DNA of 55,259 bases from Bacillus sp. (in: firmicutes) (lineage in GTDB: Bacteria; Bacillota; Bacilli; Bacillales; Salisediminibacteriaceae): positions 1-55,259 of the forward strand of contig JAJOJL010000017.1 in the NCBI GenBank assembly GCA_021208645.1, written 5' to 3'. The notes beneath the pieces are model-generated. The model worked only from the letters and a program-made list of their open reading frames with translations, searched no databases and was not told where the DNA came from. This document shows, one piece after another, positions 54,949-55,259 of this stretch. The translations under genes were made by a program, and so were the position numbers. The stretch's first letter is position 1. Each line of letters starts with the position of its first letter.

Positions 54949-55259
54949 TTAAATTCCTCTAAGTCCTTTTAAAGCTGCTACAATCGGTTTTCCAATAGCG
55001 TTATGTAAGTAAGCCATGTTATTTCGTGTGGCCTCTGCTGCACTGTTTTTGAGCTTCTCTACAAAGTATTTTGGAGGCTTTGATTCCTCCTTTGATGTCT
55101 TTCCTTCTGGCAGTTCTAAGACTTGATTTAGGCGACCCTTTAACGTTTTTACTTCCAAACGATCTCTCAATGCAACCATCAATCCAATAAATTTATCTAG
55201 CCCCTTAGTGCTCCAACTACGGCCATTTTTCACCCTTCTGGCAAAGACACTCATTGTAC
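54949..55259 (-). mobile_element. C-terminal part of an ISLre2-type (UPF0236) transposase, cut by window edge
   Basis: The frame is open to the end of the window and stops at 54949. The segment SVFARRVKNGRSWSTKGLDKF followed by a basic helical region resembles the C-terminus of ISLre2-family transposases, where a conserved WS is followed by G. The apparent ATG at 55254 is an internal codon. The rest of the element is outside the window, so intactness cannot be judged. Confidence 0.6.

Overview
This window looks like chromosomal DNA of a low-GC, endospore-forming member of the Bacillaceae. It carries a complete spoIIIA operon, a comG DNA-uptake operon, and a gene order that follows the B. subtilis yqhT-yqgF region: spoIIIA, efp, papA, aroQ, yqhR, yqhP, yqhO, mntR, lipM, yqhL, gcvPB, gcvPA, gcvT, yqhH, yqhG, yqzE, aroK, comGG-GA, tRNA-Gln, yqgY, yqgX, yqgW, yqgV, yqgQ, yqgP, yqgN, rpmG, pbpA. 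Relative to that order, no sinI/sinR/tasA/sipW/tapA block lies between yqhG and yqzE, no accBC follows spoIIIAH, and no glcK lies next to yqgQ. No genus can be fixed from the sequence alone.

Layout. 0.1-6 kb: sporulation channel operon spoIIIAA-AH on the minus strand. 6-12 kb: efp, peptidase, dehydroquinase, yqhR, yqhP, a broken membrane protein and a patatin-like lipase. 12-18.3 kb: accessory stretch with a 460-nt MITE-like repeat, mntR, a class II ribonucleotide reductase gene split by two group I introns (one with a PD-(D/E)XK homing endonuclease gene), NrdR boxes and a second repeat copy. 18.3-24.4 kb: lipoate and glycine-cleavage genes, the latter behind a tandem glycine riboswitch. 24.5-27.5 kb: hairpin repeats and badly frameshifted yqhH/yqhG. 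27.5-32.3 kb: aroK, comG and tRNA-Gln. 32.3-35.7 kb: an IS1634-type element with a 55-bp target duplication beside a cysteine-containing regulator. 35.7-52.3 kb: the yqg gene series, a probable C-rich small RNA, a spoVAF homologue, a rhomboid protease, ldh and rpmG. 52.3-55.3 kb: pbpA, a 6S-like structured RNA and the end of an ISLre2-type transposase.

Genes that work together: SpoIIIAA-AH form the mother-cell/forespore channel; YqhR (reported as FigP) and the SpoVAF homologue are a predicted germination pair; GcvT/PA/PB share glycine control; ComGA-GG build the competence pseudopilus; NrdJ is probably under NrdR.

Three points stand out. First, nrdJ has a double-intron structure whose splice sites flank invariant residues, including the radical cysteine. 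Second, a modular repeat family pairs a variable stem-loop with a conserved 20-nt core containing a GCGNAGC mini-hairpin; two copies sit inside one MITE-like element and are missing from its sibling. Third, conserved genes carry an unusual number of single-base indels, mostly in A/T homopolymers. The simplest reading of the third is sequencing or assembly error, but it needs checking before any gene is called dead.
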